Part shown: positions 1-8,338 of the stretch, piece after piece
How positions within the stretch are numbered: the first letter of the stretch is position 1
How the letters are laid out: every line of letters begins with the position of its first letter
Assembly (NCBI RefSeq): GCF_000211415.1
Contig: NZ_GL890774.1
Coordinates: 213,153 to 277,152, forward strand
DNA length: 64,000 bases
Direction of reading: 5' to 3'
Source of the DNA: Enterobacter mori LMG 25706
Lineage (GTDB): Bacteria > Pseudomonadota > Gammaproteobacteria > Enterobacterales > Enterobacteriaceae
The notes under the pieces: model-generated
Told to the model about the DNA's origin: nothing
What the model saw: only the letters and a program-made list of their open reading frames with translations
Database searches by the model: none
Program-made: the position numbers and the translations under genes

Positions 1-1230
1 CCCCATCAGCGAGAGCGCCAGCACGTACCAGGCCGGAGCCATGGGAGACACGCCCATCAATACCGTCACTGCAATCGGCGTCAGTCCACCGAAAATGGCA
101 TACGACACGTTGTAAGAGAAAGAGATACCGCTGAAACGGACTTCCGGCGGGAAGGCTCGCACCATCACGTAAGGCACTGCACCCACGACGCCCACGCACA
201 GCCCTACCACGCCGTACAGCAGGAACAGCTGTTCAGGATGGCTGCCCGCCAGATGGTAAAATGCCCAGCTCGACGCGGCCAGCAACAGGCTGCCGACGAC
301 AAAGGTAACGCTGGCCCCAAACCGATCCGCCGCCAGCCCGGCGGCAAGACAGCCAAAGCAGAGCATAATGGTCGCGATACTGTTTGCCTGCAGCGTCACC
401 GCCGGGGCGAATCCATACTGTTTCTGCAGCCAAACCGGCGACATTAATATCACCACGACAATACCCGCCGAAAGCAACCAGGTAAGAAGCATCGACACCA
501 CTACCGCTTTTTTATGGCGTACCACGACGGCTTTCACCGGCAGCTCCTGCGCCAGCGCTTTGCGCTGCTGCATCTCGAGGAAAATGGGCGTCTCCTGCAG
601 CCAGCGGCGCAGGTACATCGCCACCAGGCCAAACGCCCCGCCCAACAGGAACGGAAGACGCCAGCCCCACTCATGAACGGCCTGTTGCGTCATGCTGGTA
701 TTCACAATCGTCGCCACCACCGACCCCAGTAAGATCCCGACGGTGAGCCCCGCGGTTAAGGTTCCACAGGCGATCCCAATGCGACGGGCAGGCACATGCT
801 CGGACACAAATACCCACGCGCCTGGAACTTCACCACCGATGGCCGCCCCCTGGAGAATACGCATCAGCAATAGCAGCAATGGCGCAAGGATACCCATCGA
901 GGCATAGGTGGGCAGCAGACCAATAGCCAGCGTGGGCACGGCCATCAGCAGGATACTGAGGGTAAACATCTTCTTACGCCCGACCAGATCGCCAAAGTGC
1001 GCCATCACAATGCCACCCAGCGGACGCGCCAGATACCCGGCGGCAAAAATGCCGAAGGTTTGCACCTGACGCAGCCATTCCGGGATATCCGCCGGGAAGA
1101 AGAGTTCTCCCACCACGGCGGCGAAGAAGACAAAGATGATGAAATCGTAAAATTCCAGCGCGCCACCTAAGGCCGCAAGCGTGAGGGTTTTGTAGTCCTG
1201 TCGATTCAGAGGTCGGGGGTTATGTGACAT
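1..1230 (-). CDS. MFS metabolite:proton symporter, 3' end outside window
   Basis: An open frame of 410 codons runs without a stop from an ATG at 1230 to the window edge, so the C-terminus is missing. The protein is a polytopic inner-membrane carrier. After a short N-terminus it has hydrophobic segments, the cytoplasmic loop GDLVGRKKMF typical of MFS loop 2-3, and a later WLQETPIF loop as in the ShiA/ProP/KgtP (metabolite:H+ symporter) group. That group moves carboxylates, osmolytes or shikimate; the substrate here cannot be read from sequence. It lies downstream of mog on the same strand, 122 bp away, and probably has its own promoter. I do not recall a K-12 counterpart at this position, so it is likely accessory. 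Confidence 0.85.
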   Translation of the reverse strand, partial: MSHNPRPLNRQDYKTLTLAALGGALEFYDFIIFVFFAAVVGELFFPADIPEWLRQVQTFGIFAAGYLARPLGGIVMAHFGDLVGRKKMFTLSILLMAVPTLAIGLLPTYASMGILAPLLLLLMRILQGAAIGGEVPGAWVFVSEHVPARRIGIACGTLTAGLTVGILLGSVVATIVNTSMTQQAVHEWGWRLPFLLGGAFGLVAMYLRRWLQETPIFLEMQQRKALAQELPVKAVVVRHKKAVVVSMLLTWLLSAGIVVVILMSPVWLQKQYGFAPAVTLQANSIATIMLCFGCLAAGLAADRFGASVTFVVGSLLLAASSWAFYHLAGSHPEQLFLLYGVVGLCVGVVGAVPYVMVRAFPPEVRFSGISFSYNVSYAIFGGLTPIAVTVLMGVSPMAPAWYVLALSLMG

Positions 1231-1272
1231 AGCGAACCATTATGCGTGTGTTGTGGATTTATTTTTACAGCG

Positions 1273-1302
1273 ATCGTAAAGAAAAAATTACTATATCGTA
1301 AA
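1273..1302. promoter_or_regulatory. Direct repeats ATCGTAAA upstream of the MFS gene
   Basis: Two identical 8-mers, ATCGTAAA, start at 1273 and 1295, exactly 22 bp apart (about two helical turns), inside the 122-bp AT-rich gap in front of the transporter. The spacing suits binding of a regulator to one DNA face. No regulator is known; this is a pattern call only. Confidence 0.3.
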
Positions 1303-1352
1303 TCCGTTTACACGCTACTGCGGCTGACGCTAATGTCACACTTTCGTTATTT

Positions 1353-1940
1353 TCAGGAGATTGTTTCGCGGCGAGCGCTTTTAGGACGAAAAGCTGCTAC
1401 CACTTTTTCATCGGTTTCCACATAGGGACCGTCAAGCAGCTGTATACAATACGGTACACTTGCAAAGATACCGTGCACAATGACGCTGCCATCTTCTGCT
1501 TTCAGCCCTTCCAGCGTCTCTTTGATCGACTTCGGCTGGCCCGGCAGGTTCAGGATCAACGCCTGCTTGCGGATCACCCCCACCTGGCGGGAAAGAATGG
1601 CCGTCGGAACAAAGTGTAGACTGATCTGCCGCATCTGTTCACCGAAGCCCGGCATTTCGCGATCGGCAACCGCCAGCGTCGCGTCCGGCGTCACGTCGCG
1701 GCGCGCGGGGCCGGTTCCACCCGTCGTCAGAACAAGATGACAGCTCATCTCATCCACCAGCTCACACAGGGTCTGCTCGATAATCGGCTGCTCGTCCGGG
1801 ATCAGGCGAGTCTGGATCTCAAACGGGGTGGTCAGCGCGCTGCCCAGCCACTCTTCAAGAGCAGGGATGCCTTTATCCTGATAAACACCGCTGGAGGCGC
1901 GGTCAGAAATCGACACCAGGCCGATGCGTAAGGTATTCAT
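1353..1940 (-). CDS. mog: Molybdopterin adenylyltransferase Mog
   Basis: Mog adenylates molybdopterin with ATP to give MPT-AMP, the substrate for molybdate insertion in cytoplasmic molybdenum cofactor synthesis. The 195-residue product begins MNTLRIGLVSISDRAS and carries the MoaB/Mog-fold signature TTGGTGPARRD near the middle, with the acidic/Gly-rich segment that binds MPT. The start at 1940 is preferred over an upstream in-frame ATG (1955) because it gives the K-12 N-terminus and length. It is followed downstream by the MFS gene and preceded by talB on the same strand, as in E. coli. Nothing unusual is seen. Confidence 0.96.
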   Translation of the reverse strand: MNTLRIGLVSISDRASSGVYQDKGIPALEEWLGSALTTPFEIQTRLIPDEQPIIEQTLCELVDEMSCHLVLTTGGTGPARRDVTPDATLAVADREMPGFGEQMRQISLHFVPTAILSRQVGVIRKQALILNLPGQPKSIKETLEGLKAEDGSVIVHGIFASVPYCIQLLDGPYVETDEKVVAAFRPKSARRETIS

Positions 1941-2019
1941 ATCCATTCCATTCAAAAAGTACTGATTAAAGGGAATGATACACGCAGAGAGGAAATTCAG
2001 ACAGAGGCGGGGGTAAGAG

Positions 2020-2043
2020 GCGTGACCGGGAGCCCGGTCACGC
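2020..2043. terminator. Perfect 11-bp stem hairpin after talB
   Basis: GCGTGACCGGG and its exact inverse are separated by only two bases, just beyond the talB stop. On the talB strand there is no clear run of T after the stem, so it may be an mRNA-stabilising hairpin or a weak terminator rather than a classic intrinsic terminator. Confidence 0.5.
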
Positions 2044-2050
2044 GGAATGA

Positions 2051-3004
2051 TTACAGCAGGTCGCCGATCATTTTTTCCAGTTTGCCCTGGTCAACAGCAA
2101 ACTTACGGATACCGTCCGCCAGTTTGTCTACTGCCATTGGATCCTGGTTGTGCTGCCACAGGAACTCGGATTCCGTGATGCGCTCTGGGCGTGCTTTCAC
2201 TTCACCGGTGTAGGACAGTTTACGCTCAAGCGCGCCTTCGCTCTCTGCCAGCTCTTTCAGCAGCGCAGGGGCGATGGTCAGACGGTCACAGCCAGCCAGC
2301 TCGATGATTTCACCGACGTTACGGAAGCTTGCGCCCATAACCACGGTCTCATAGCCGTGCTGTTTGTAGTATTCGTAGATTTCAGTAACAGAAACCACGC
2401 CTGGATCTTCAGCCGGTGCGTACTCTTTCTTGTCGGTATTAGCTTTGTACCAGTCCAGAATACGGCCCACGAACGGAGAAATCAGGTATACGCCCGCTTC
2501 TGCACATGCACGCGCCTGCGCGAAGGAGAACAGCAGGGTCAGGTTACAGTTGATACCGTCTTTTTCCAGCTGCTCTGCAGCGCGGATGCCCTGCCAGGTA
2601 GAAGCCAGTTTGATCAGGATACGGTCGTTGCTGATGCCAGCATCGTTGTACATTTTGATCAGACGTTTCGCTTTCGCGATAGACGCTTCGGTGTCGTAGG
2701 AGAGACGTGCATCCACTTCGGTAGAGATACGGCCAGGAACCAGTTTCAGGATTTCCAGACCGATGTTCACTGCCAGCTTGTCGGTAGCGTCAACAACCTG
2801 CTGCGCGCGGTCGTTGCTCTGTGCTTTCGCCCAGGTCACTGCGTCGTCAATCAGTTTGCGATACTCAGGGATCTGTGCGGCGTTAAGGATCAGAGAAGGG
2901 TTGGTTGTGGCATCCTGCGGCTGGTACAGCTTCATTGCCGCGATATCTCCGGTGTCAGCTACGACAGTGGTGAACTGACGAAGGGAGGTCAATTTATCCG
3001 TCAT
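2051..3004 (-). CDS. talB: Transaldolase B
   Basis: Transaldolase moves a dihydroxyacetone unit between sedoheptulose-7-P and glyceraldehyde-3-P in the cytosolic non-oxidative pentose phosphate pathway. The 317-residue product has the K-12 TalB length, opens [20 protein letters not shown], contains the conserved DATTNPSL segment near residue 32 and the Schiff-base lysine in [11 protein letters not shown] (about residue 132). The start codon is followed upstream by a purine-rich Shine-Dalgarno sequence (AAAAGAGAAAC). It stands alone, divergent from yaaJ with a 260-bp gap that must hold both promoters. Codon choice looks that of a strongly expressed gene. Confidence 0.98.
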   Translation of the reverse strand: MTDKLTSLRQFTTVVADTGDIAAMKLYQPQDATTNPSLILNAAQIPEYRKLIDDAVTWAKAQSNDRAQQVVDATDKLAVNIGLEILKLVPGRISTEVDARLSYDTEASIAKAKRLIKMYNDAGISNDRILIKLASTWQGIRAAEQLEKDGINCNLTLLFSFAQARACAEAGVYLISPFVGRILDWYKANTDKKEYAPAEDPGVVSVTEIYEYYKQHGYETVVMGASFRNVGEIIELAGCDRLTIAPALLKELAESEGALERKLSYTGEVKARPERITESEFLWQHNQDPMAVDKLADGIRKFAVDQGKLEKMIGDLL

Positions 3005-3266
3005 GATAGTGTTTCTCTTTTAACGTGCCCTGGATAATTCACGCTACCGACAGCATGCCTGCAGCGGAAAAATGACAGGTTTACTTGTTAGGGGGATGTA
3101 ACCGGTCTGCCCTGATGATAACACGAGTGAGAGGCAGCGCAACCGCAGACAGTGCGCTTAGGCAGAGTATGATAAACTGAGAATATTAACAGGCTGCTAA
3201 TCAACAGCATGTCCAATCAGTGGTAGCGCTTACATATTCACTTTGGCATCAACAAGAGGGACGTTA

Positions 3267-4697
3267 ATGCCTGATTTCCTATACTTTATTAACGAAATTC
3301 TCTGGGGTTCGATAATGATATATCTGCTCCTGGGAGCAGGTATTTGGTTCACGCTGCGCAGTGGTTTTATCCAGTTTCGTTATATTCGCAAATTTGGCAG
3401 AAGTCTGAAAAATAGAATCACCCCACAGCCGGGCGGATTAACCTCATTTCAGGCGCTCTGCACCAGTCTCGCCGCGCGGGTCGGCAGCGGTAATCTGGCG
3501 GGCGTTGCGCTGGCCATCAGTGCGGGGGGGCCTGGCGCCGTATTCTGGATGTGGGCCACGGCGATTATCGGCATGGCGACCTCGTTCGCTGAATGCTCGC
3601 TCGCTCAACTCTATAAAGAGAAAGACAAAAACGGTCAGTTTCGCGGCGGTCCGGCCTGGTATATGGCCCGTGGACTGGGGATGCGCTGGATGGGCGTCCT
3701 GTTTTCGCTCTTCTTACTCATCGCCTATGGCCTGATTTTTAACACCGTCCAGGCAAACTCCGTGGCGCATGCCATGCGCTATGCCTTTGCCTGCCCGGAA
3801 TGGATAACCGGTGCCGTTTTAGCGCTTCTCACCCTGCTGACGATATATGCCGGTCTCAAAGGCGTGGCCCGCCTGATGCAGTGGCTGGTTCCGGTTATGG
3901 CCCTCCTGTGGGTAGCCGCCAGTCTGTTCGTTACCGTACTGCACATCGATCAGTTTCCGGACGTCATCGCCGCTATCTTTAAGAGCGCGTTCGGCTGGCG
4001 CGAAGCGGCCTCGGGCGCGCTGGGTTATACCGTCAGTCAGGCACTCACGGCAGGGTTTCAGCGGGGCATGTTCTCGAACGAAGCCGGTATGGGTTCAACG
4101 CCCAACGCAGCGGCGGCGGCGGCGTCCTGGCCTCCCCATCCAGCGGCGCAGGGCATTGTGCAGATGATTGGTGTGTTCACGGACACCATTATTATCTGCT
4201 CCGCCAGCGCGATGATCATTCTGCTGTCGGGGACCCTTCCCCATCCCTCTGGCACCGTCGGGATACAGCTGGTTCAGCAGGCGCTGGTCAATCTTGTGGG
4301 TGGCTGGGGAGCCGGTTTTGTCTCATTGATAGTGGGTCTTTTTGCGTTTAGTTCGATCACGGTGAACTATCTCTACGCGGAGAACAACCTGATCTTCCTG
4401 AAGCTTGACTCGCGACCTTCGCGCAACGTGCTTCGCGTAGGTGTCATCGCCATGATAATGACGGGCGCCCTGCTCAGCATGCCGGTGGTCTGGCAACTGG
4501 CGGACGTGATTATGGCGCTGATGGCGATCACCAACCTGACGGCAATTTTGCTGCTTTCTCCGGTGGTGACACTCATTGCTCAGGACTATCTGCGTCAGCG
4601 CAAGCTGGGCCTTAAACCCGTGTTTGATCCCACCCGCTACCCCGAAATTGAGGCGCAAATTGCCCCCGGCGCCTGGGATGATTTGCCGCGGCAATAA
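3267..4697 (+). CDS. yaaJ: Sodium:alanine/glycine symporter family YaaJ
   Basis: A 476-residue inner-membrane carrier of the AGCS (alanine or glycine:cation symporter) family. Recognisable segments include GGLTSFQALCTSLAARVGSGN near residue 60 and the family motif FSNEAGMGSTPNAAAAA near residue 275, with about ten hydrophobic spans. The chosen ATG at 3267 is preceded by GAGGG and gives the K-12 N-terminus MPDF; a TTG at 3243 in frame is discarded. Substrate in E. coli is not firmly settled; import of D/L-alanine or glycine with sodium is the family expectation. It is monocistronic, between talB (divergent) and yaaA (same direction, 66 bp on). Confidence 0.93.
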   Translation: MPDFLYFINEILWGSIMIYLLLGAGIWFTLRSGFIQFRYIRKFGRSLKNRITPQPGGLTSFQALCTSLAARVGSGNLAGVALAISAGGPGAVFWMWATAIIGMATSFAECSLAQLYKEKDKNGQFRGGPAWYMARGLGMRWMGVLFSLFLLIAYGLIFNTVQANSVAHAMRYAFACPEWITGAVLALLTLLTIYAGLKGVARLMQWLVPVMALLWVAASLFVTVLHIDQFPDVIAAIFKSAFGWREAASGALGYTVSQALTAGFQRGMFSNEAGMGSTPNAAAAAASWPPHPAAQGIVQMIGVFTDTIIICSASAMIILLSGTLPHPSGTVGIQLVQQALVNLVGGWGAGFVSLIVGLFAFSSITVNYLYAENNLIFLKLDSRPSRNVLRVGVIAMIMTGALLSMPVVWQLADVIMALMAITNLTAILLLSPVVTLIAQDYLRQRKLGLKPVFDPTRYPEIEAQIAPGAWDDLPRQ

Positions 4698-4763
4698 CAG
4701 CTATCGATCAATTCAGGGCGATTTTTTGCTAAAGTCGCTCTAAATTTCCTGCAAGGACTGGAT

Positions 4764-5537
4764 ATGCTGATTCTGATTTCACCTGCAAAAACGCTCGATT
4801 ACCAGAGCCCGCTCGCCACCGAGCGCTATACCCAGCCTGAACTGCTGGACTACTCTCAACAGCTGATCCGCGAAGCGCGTAAACTCTCTGCGCCGCAAAT
4901 CGCCTCGCTGATGAGCATCAGCGACAAGCTGGCCGATCTGAACGCGACCCGCTTTCACGAATGGCACCCGGATTTCACCCCGGCTAACGCTCGCCAGGCG
5001 ATTCTGGCCTTTAAAGGTGATGTCTATACCGGCCTGCAGGCGGAAGATTTTAGCGAAGCCGATTTCGATTTTGCCCAGCAGCATCTGCGTATGCTGTCAG
5101 GCCTGTACGGCGTACTGCGCCCGCTGGACCTGATGCAGCCGTATCGTCTGGAGATGGGTATCCGCCTGGAAAACATCAAAGGCAAAGATTTGTACCATTT
5201 CTGGGGCGATATCATTACCGACAAGCTGAACGCGGCGCTGCGCGCCCAGGGCGATAACGTGGTAATTAACCTGTCCTCCGACGAATACTACAAGTCAGTG
5301 AAACCGAATAAGCTGGATGCAGAGATCATCAAACCGGTGTTCCTCGACGAGAAGAACGGTAAGTTCAAAGTGATCAGCTTTTACGCCAAGAAAGCACGCG
5401 GGTTGATGAGCCGCTACATCATCCAGAACCGTCTGACGAAGCCGGAGCAGCTGACCGGATTTAACAGCGAAGGTTATTTCTTTGACGAGGCGTCGTCAGG
5501 GAAAGGTGAACTGGTGTTTAAGCGCCACGAGCAGTAA
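4764..5537 (+). CDS. yaaA: Peroxide stress protein YaaA
   Basis: A 257-residue cytoplasmic DUF328/UPF0246 protein. In E. coli it is an OxyR-regulated factor that lowers free iron and so limits Fenton damage during hydrogen peroxide stress; its fold has been reported to bind DNA. The N-terminus [16 protein letters not shown] and the internal [22 protein letters not shown] segment are diagnostic. It follows yaaJ by 66 bp and ends in a strong bidirectional terminator shared with convergent yaaX. I see no clear OxyR site, but such sites are degenerate. Confidence 0.95.
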   Translation: MLILISPAKTLDYQSPLATERYTQPELLDYSQQLIREARKLSAPQIASLMSISDKLADLNATRFHEWHPDFTPANARQAILAFKGDVYTGLQAEDFSEADFDFAQQHLRMLSGLYGVLRPLDLMQPYRLEMGIRLENIKGKDLYHFWGDIITDKLNAALRAQGDNVVINLSSDEYYKSVKPNKLDAEIIKPVFLDEKNGKFKVISFYAKKARGLMSRYIIQNRLTKPEQLTGFNSEGYFFDEASSGKGELVFKRHEQ

Positions 5538-5541
5538 AAAC

Positions 5542-5566
5542 AAACCCCGCCAACTGGCGGGGTTTT
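5542..5566. terminator. Bidirectional terminator between yaaA and yaaX
   Basis: AACCCCGCCA and TGGCGGGGTT form a GC-rich stem with flanking A and T runs on both sides, so it can stop transcription from yaaA (plus) and from yaaX (minus). The yaaX stop codon is only four bases away. Confidence 0.88.
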
Positions 5567-5569
5567 GCA

Positions 5570-5872
5570 TTAATGGTGTTTCCAGTCCGGGCCGCGGTCG
5601 TCGCGGCGGTCATCGTGGTGATGGTCATCATGGCGATTGTCATGCTTACGCTTTTCATCATGCGGACGCCAGTGGTTATCGCGCCAGTCATAGTGCGCCT
5701 TCCACCAGTCGTGGTCTCGCCAGCGGCCGCCGTCCCAGTAATGTCCGTTGTTATCCTGGTCGCCAATCTGCAGTTTTACCGCAGGGACGAGGGTGATTTC
5801 AGATGCCTGTACCGCCATGGGAGCGACCAGCATCAGTGAAAGCGCGATGAGAGCAGGTTTCAGTTTAGACAT
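5570..5872 (-). CDS. yaaX: Secreted His/Asp-rich protein YaaX (DUF2502)
   Basis: A 100-residue protein with an N-terminal signal peptide (MSKLKPALIALSLMLVAPMAVQA, cleavage expected after the AxA) and a mature part that is very rich in His, Asp, Arg and Trp, ending in a run of HDD/HHH residues. It is the DUF2502 family, which includes YaaX and YpeC; function is unknown. The start at 5872 has AGGAG upstream and yields the signal peptide; nine upstream in-frame codons from 5899 are dropped. The charged histidine-rich tail suggests divalent metal or acid-dependent binding in the periplasm, which is inference. Confidence 0.88.
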   Translation of the reverse strand: MSKLKPALIALSLMLVAPMAVQASEITLVPAVKLQIGDQDNNGHYWDGGRWRDHDWWKAHYDWRDNHWRPHDEKRKHDNRHDDHHHDDRRDDRGPDWKHH

Positions 5873-6037
5873 AGGTGACTCCTCGTTACTCTTGCCCAAC
5901 GTGGGCCGATGTAAGGAGATTACGCGAGGGGAACGGGGGATGTTATTCTCTGCAATCCTAAACGCTAAGTGACCGCATTTATTGGGAATTTCTACTTTTT
6001 TCCTGCTTCTTTTCTCCTTAATTCCTTCACAAATAAA

Positions 6038-6112
6038 GCCGGGTGGCGCTGCGCTTACCCGGCCTACGTTCTGCGCCGTTGTAGGTCGGGTAAGGCGTAG
6101 CCGTCACCCGAC
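6038..6112. repeat. BIME: paired inverted REP units after thrC
   Basis: Two REP-type palindromes face each other: GCCGGGTGGCGCTGCGCTTA and the opposing GGTAAGGCGTAGCCGTCACC, separated by a short spacer. They sit immediately past the thrC stop and can stabilise or terminate the operon message. Between 5873 and 6037 I see only the yaaX upstream region. Confidence 0.85.
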
Positions 6113-6117
6113 AAAAA

Positions 6118-7404
6118 TCACGCTCGAGCCATCATCAGCTTACGCAGCGCGGCAAAATCTGCCGGCAATTCATGAGACAGCAGCGGCAGGTCGGCACGCT
6201 CGGCCAGCTCTTTCGGCAGTGACAGCGTTTCGCCCAGGATCGCTTCCACGCTCTCTTTGAACTTCGCCGGATGCGCGGTGCCCAGGAACAGGCCATATTC
6301 ACCCGGATTGAGCTGATCGCGCAGCGCGCGGTAAGCAATCGCCGCGTGCGGTTCAGAGGTGTACCCCACAGCTTTCAGCTCGCGCATGGTCGCTTTGGTG
6401 GTTTCATCAGTCACCGCGGCGTAGCCCAGGTCACCCAGACGCCAGATCTTACGGCGGAACAGCTCTTCCACGCGCGGCCAGTTGTTTGGCTGCGATACAT
6501 CCATTGCGTTAGAGAGTGTCGCCTGCGTGGCGTTCGGCGCCCACTTCCCGTCTTTCAGGAAGCGCGGCACGGTGTCGTTGGCGTTGGTGGCTGCGATAAA
6601 GCGTTTCACCGGCAGACCCAGCGATTTCGCCAGCAGGCCCGCCGTCAGGTCGCCGAAGTTACCGCTTGGTACGGAAACCACCAGCTGGTTGCGCGCTTCC
6701 TGCGGCAGCTGCGCCACCGCTTCGAAGTAGTAGCAAATCTGCGCCAGCAGACGGCTGATGTTGATAGAGTTAGCAGAGTTCAGCCCCAGGGCGACCTTTA
6801 GATCTTCGTCGTCGAAGGCCTGCTTGACCAGCGCCTGGCAGGCATCGAAATCGCCGTCAATCGCCACGGTTTCAATGTTGCCGCCGAGCGTACAGAACAG
6901 TTTTTCCTGCAGCGGGCTGATTTTGCCTTTCGGGTAGAGGATCACGACGCGGACGTTTTTCAGTCCGTAGAACGCGTGCGCCACCGCCGCACCGGTATCG
7001 CCGGATGTCGCGGTCAGGATGGTCACCGGTTTGTCGCCGCTGATGTGGGTCAGCATCTGCGCCATGAAGCGGCCACCGAAGTCTTTGAACGCCAGCGTAG
7101 GGCCGTGGAACAGCTCCAGGCAGCCAACGTCAGGCTCAACCTGCTTCACCGGTGCCGGGAAAGCAAACGCCGCACGCACGCGCTCTTCCAGCAGCTCCTG
7201 CGGGATTTCGTCCCCGATAAACGCCGACAGAATTTTCGTGCTGCGGGTGACAAAGTCTTGCTTCAGCAGTTCGTCGATGTCGGTCAGCTGAAATTCCGGC
7301 AGGTCATGAGGGAAAAACAGCCCCTGATTTTTGCCCAGCCCCTGCGTTACCGCCTGCGCGAAGCTGACCTGCTCGTTATGATCTTTAAGGTTGTAGAGTT
7401 TCAT
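6118..7404 (-). CDS. thrC: Threonine synthase
   Basis: PLP enzyme converting O-phospho-L-homoserine to L-threonine, the last step of the pathway, in the cytosol. The product is 428 residues, as in K-12, opening MKLYNLKDHNEQVSFAQAVTQGLG. The FHGPTLAFKDFGGRFMAQ segment near residue 100 contains the PLP lysine, and TATSGDTGAAVAHAF is the phosphate-binding loop. It lies three bases after thrB in the thrLABC operon and is closed by a BIME. Regulation is through the leader attenuator upstream of thrA. Complete and ordinary. Confidence 0.98.
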   Translation of the reverse strand: MKLYNLKDHNEQVSFAQAVTQGLGKNQGLFFPHDLPEFQLTDIDELLKQDFVTRSTKILSAFIGDEIPQELLEERVRAAFAFPAPVKQVEPDVGCLELFHGPTLAFKDFGGRFMAQMLTHISGDKPVTILTATSGDTGAAVAHAFYGLKNVRVVILYPKGKISPLQEKLFCTLGGNIETVAIDGDFDACQALVKQAFDDEDLKVALGLNSANSINISRLLAQICYYFEAVAQLPQEARNQLVVSVPSGNFGDLTAGLLAKSLGLPVKRFIAATNANDTVPRFLKDGKWAPNATQATLSNAMDVSQPNNWPRVEELFRRKIWRLGDLGYAAVTDETTKATMRELKAVGYTSEPHAAIAYRALRDQLNPGEYGLFLGTAHPAKFKESVEAILGETLSLPKELAERADLPLLSHELPADFAALRKLMMARA

Positions 7405-7407
7405 TAA

Positions 7408-8337
7408 TTATCCCAGTACTCGTGCGCCAGCCGTGTCCAGACGGCAAATATGAACAAAGCCTTCCTGATTTTGCAGGTAGTGTTTAGAGAGCCAGTCCGC
7501 CACGCGCTGCGCGGTGTCTGGCTTGTCGCACAGGGCGAACAGCGTCGGGCCTGAGCCAGAGATGCCGCACGCCTGCGCGCCGATATCCATCGAGGCCTGT
7601 CGCGCCTCGTTAAAGCCGGGCAGCAGCTTCGTACGATACGGCTCGGCAATGACGTCTTTCATCAGCTTCGCCGCCAGCTGCGGCTGACGGGTGTAACAGG
7701 CATGAATAAAGCCTGCCAGGTGACGCCCGTGGGCGATACAGTCCTGACGACGATACTGTGCAGGCAGGATCGCACGCGCTTCCGCGGTAGAGACCTTAAT
7801 GCCCGGATAGGCCAGCACCCACAGCCACTCATCAAACCCTGGCACCTGCTGGCTGATGATGCCATTTTCTTCGATCATCAGCTGCATGCCGCCGAGGAAG
7901 CACGGCGCCACGTTGTCATAATGAATGCTGCCGGAAATGCGCCCTTCCAGCTCGCCCATCAGCCCCAGCAGACGGCTGTTGTTCAGCGGCTTGCCGCAGT
8001 GCTCGTTCATCGCCACCAGCGCGGCAACCACGGAACACGCGCTGGAGCCCAGGCCCGAGCCAATCGGCATACTTTTTTCCAGCGTCATGGCGACCGGCAC
8101 GTTTTTGCCGATCTCCTGACAGAAGCGTTCCCAGCACTGATAAACGATATTTTCGCGCGGCTCAGACGGCAGTTTGCTGGCAAAGCGGCCCACGTTATTC
8201 AGGCTGAAGCTGTCTGCCGCTTCCACCGTAACCGTATCGCCCAGCAGCGAACCATCCACCGGCGTGACCGCCGCGCCCAGCACGTCAAATCCGACGCTCA
8301 TATTGGCGCTGGAAGCCGGGGCATAAACTTTGACCAT
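7408..8337 (-). CDS. thrB: Homoserine kinase
   Basis: GHMP-superfamily kinase that phosphorylates L-homoserine with ATP to O-phosphohomoserine. The 309-residue product starts [24 protein letters not shown], holds the GHMP ATP-binding loop [19 protein letters not shown] near residue 90 and the C-terminal [12 protein letters not shown] motif. One base separates its start from the thrA stop and three bases separate its stop from thrC, consistent with translational coupling. It is threonine-inhibited in E. coli. Confidence 0.98.
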   Translation of the reverse strand: MVKVYAPASSANMSVGFDVLGAAVTPVDGSLLGDTVTVEAADSFSLNNVGRFASKLPSEPRENIVYQCWERFCQEIGKNVPVAMTLEKSMPIGSGLGSSACSVVAALVAMNEHCGKPLNNSRLLGLMGELEGRISGSIHYDNVAPCFLGGMQLMIEENGIISQQVPGFDEWLWVLAYPGIKVSTAEARAILPAQYRRQDCIAHGRHLAGFIHACYTRQPQLAAKLMKDVIAEPYRTKLLPGFNEARQASMDIGAQACGISGSGPTLFALCDKPDTAQRVADWLSKHYLQNQEGFVHICRLDTAGARVLG

Positions 8338-8338
8338 G

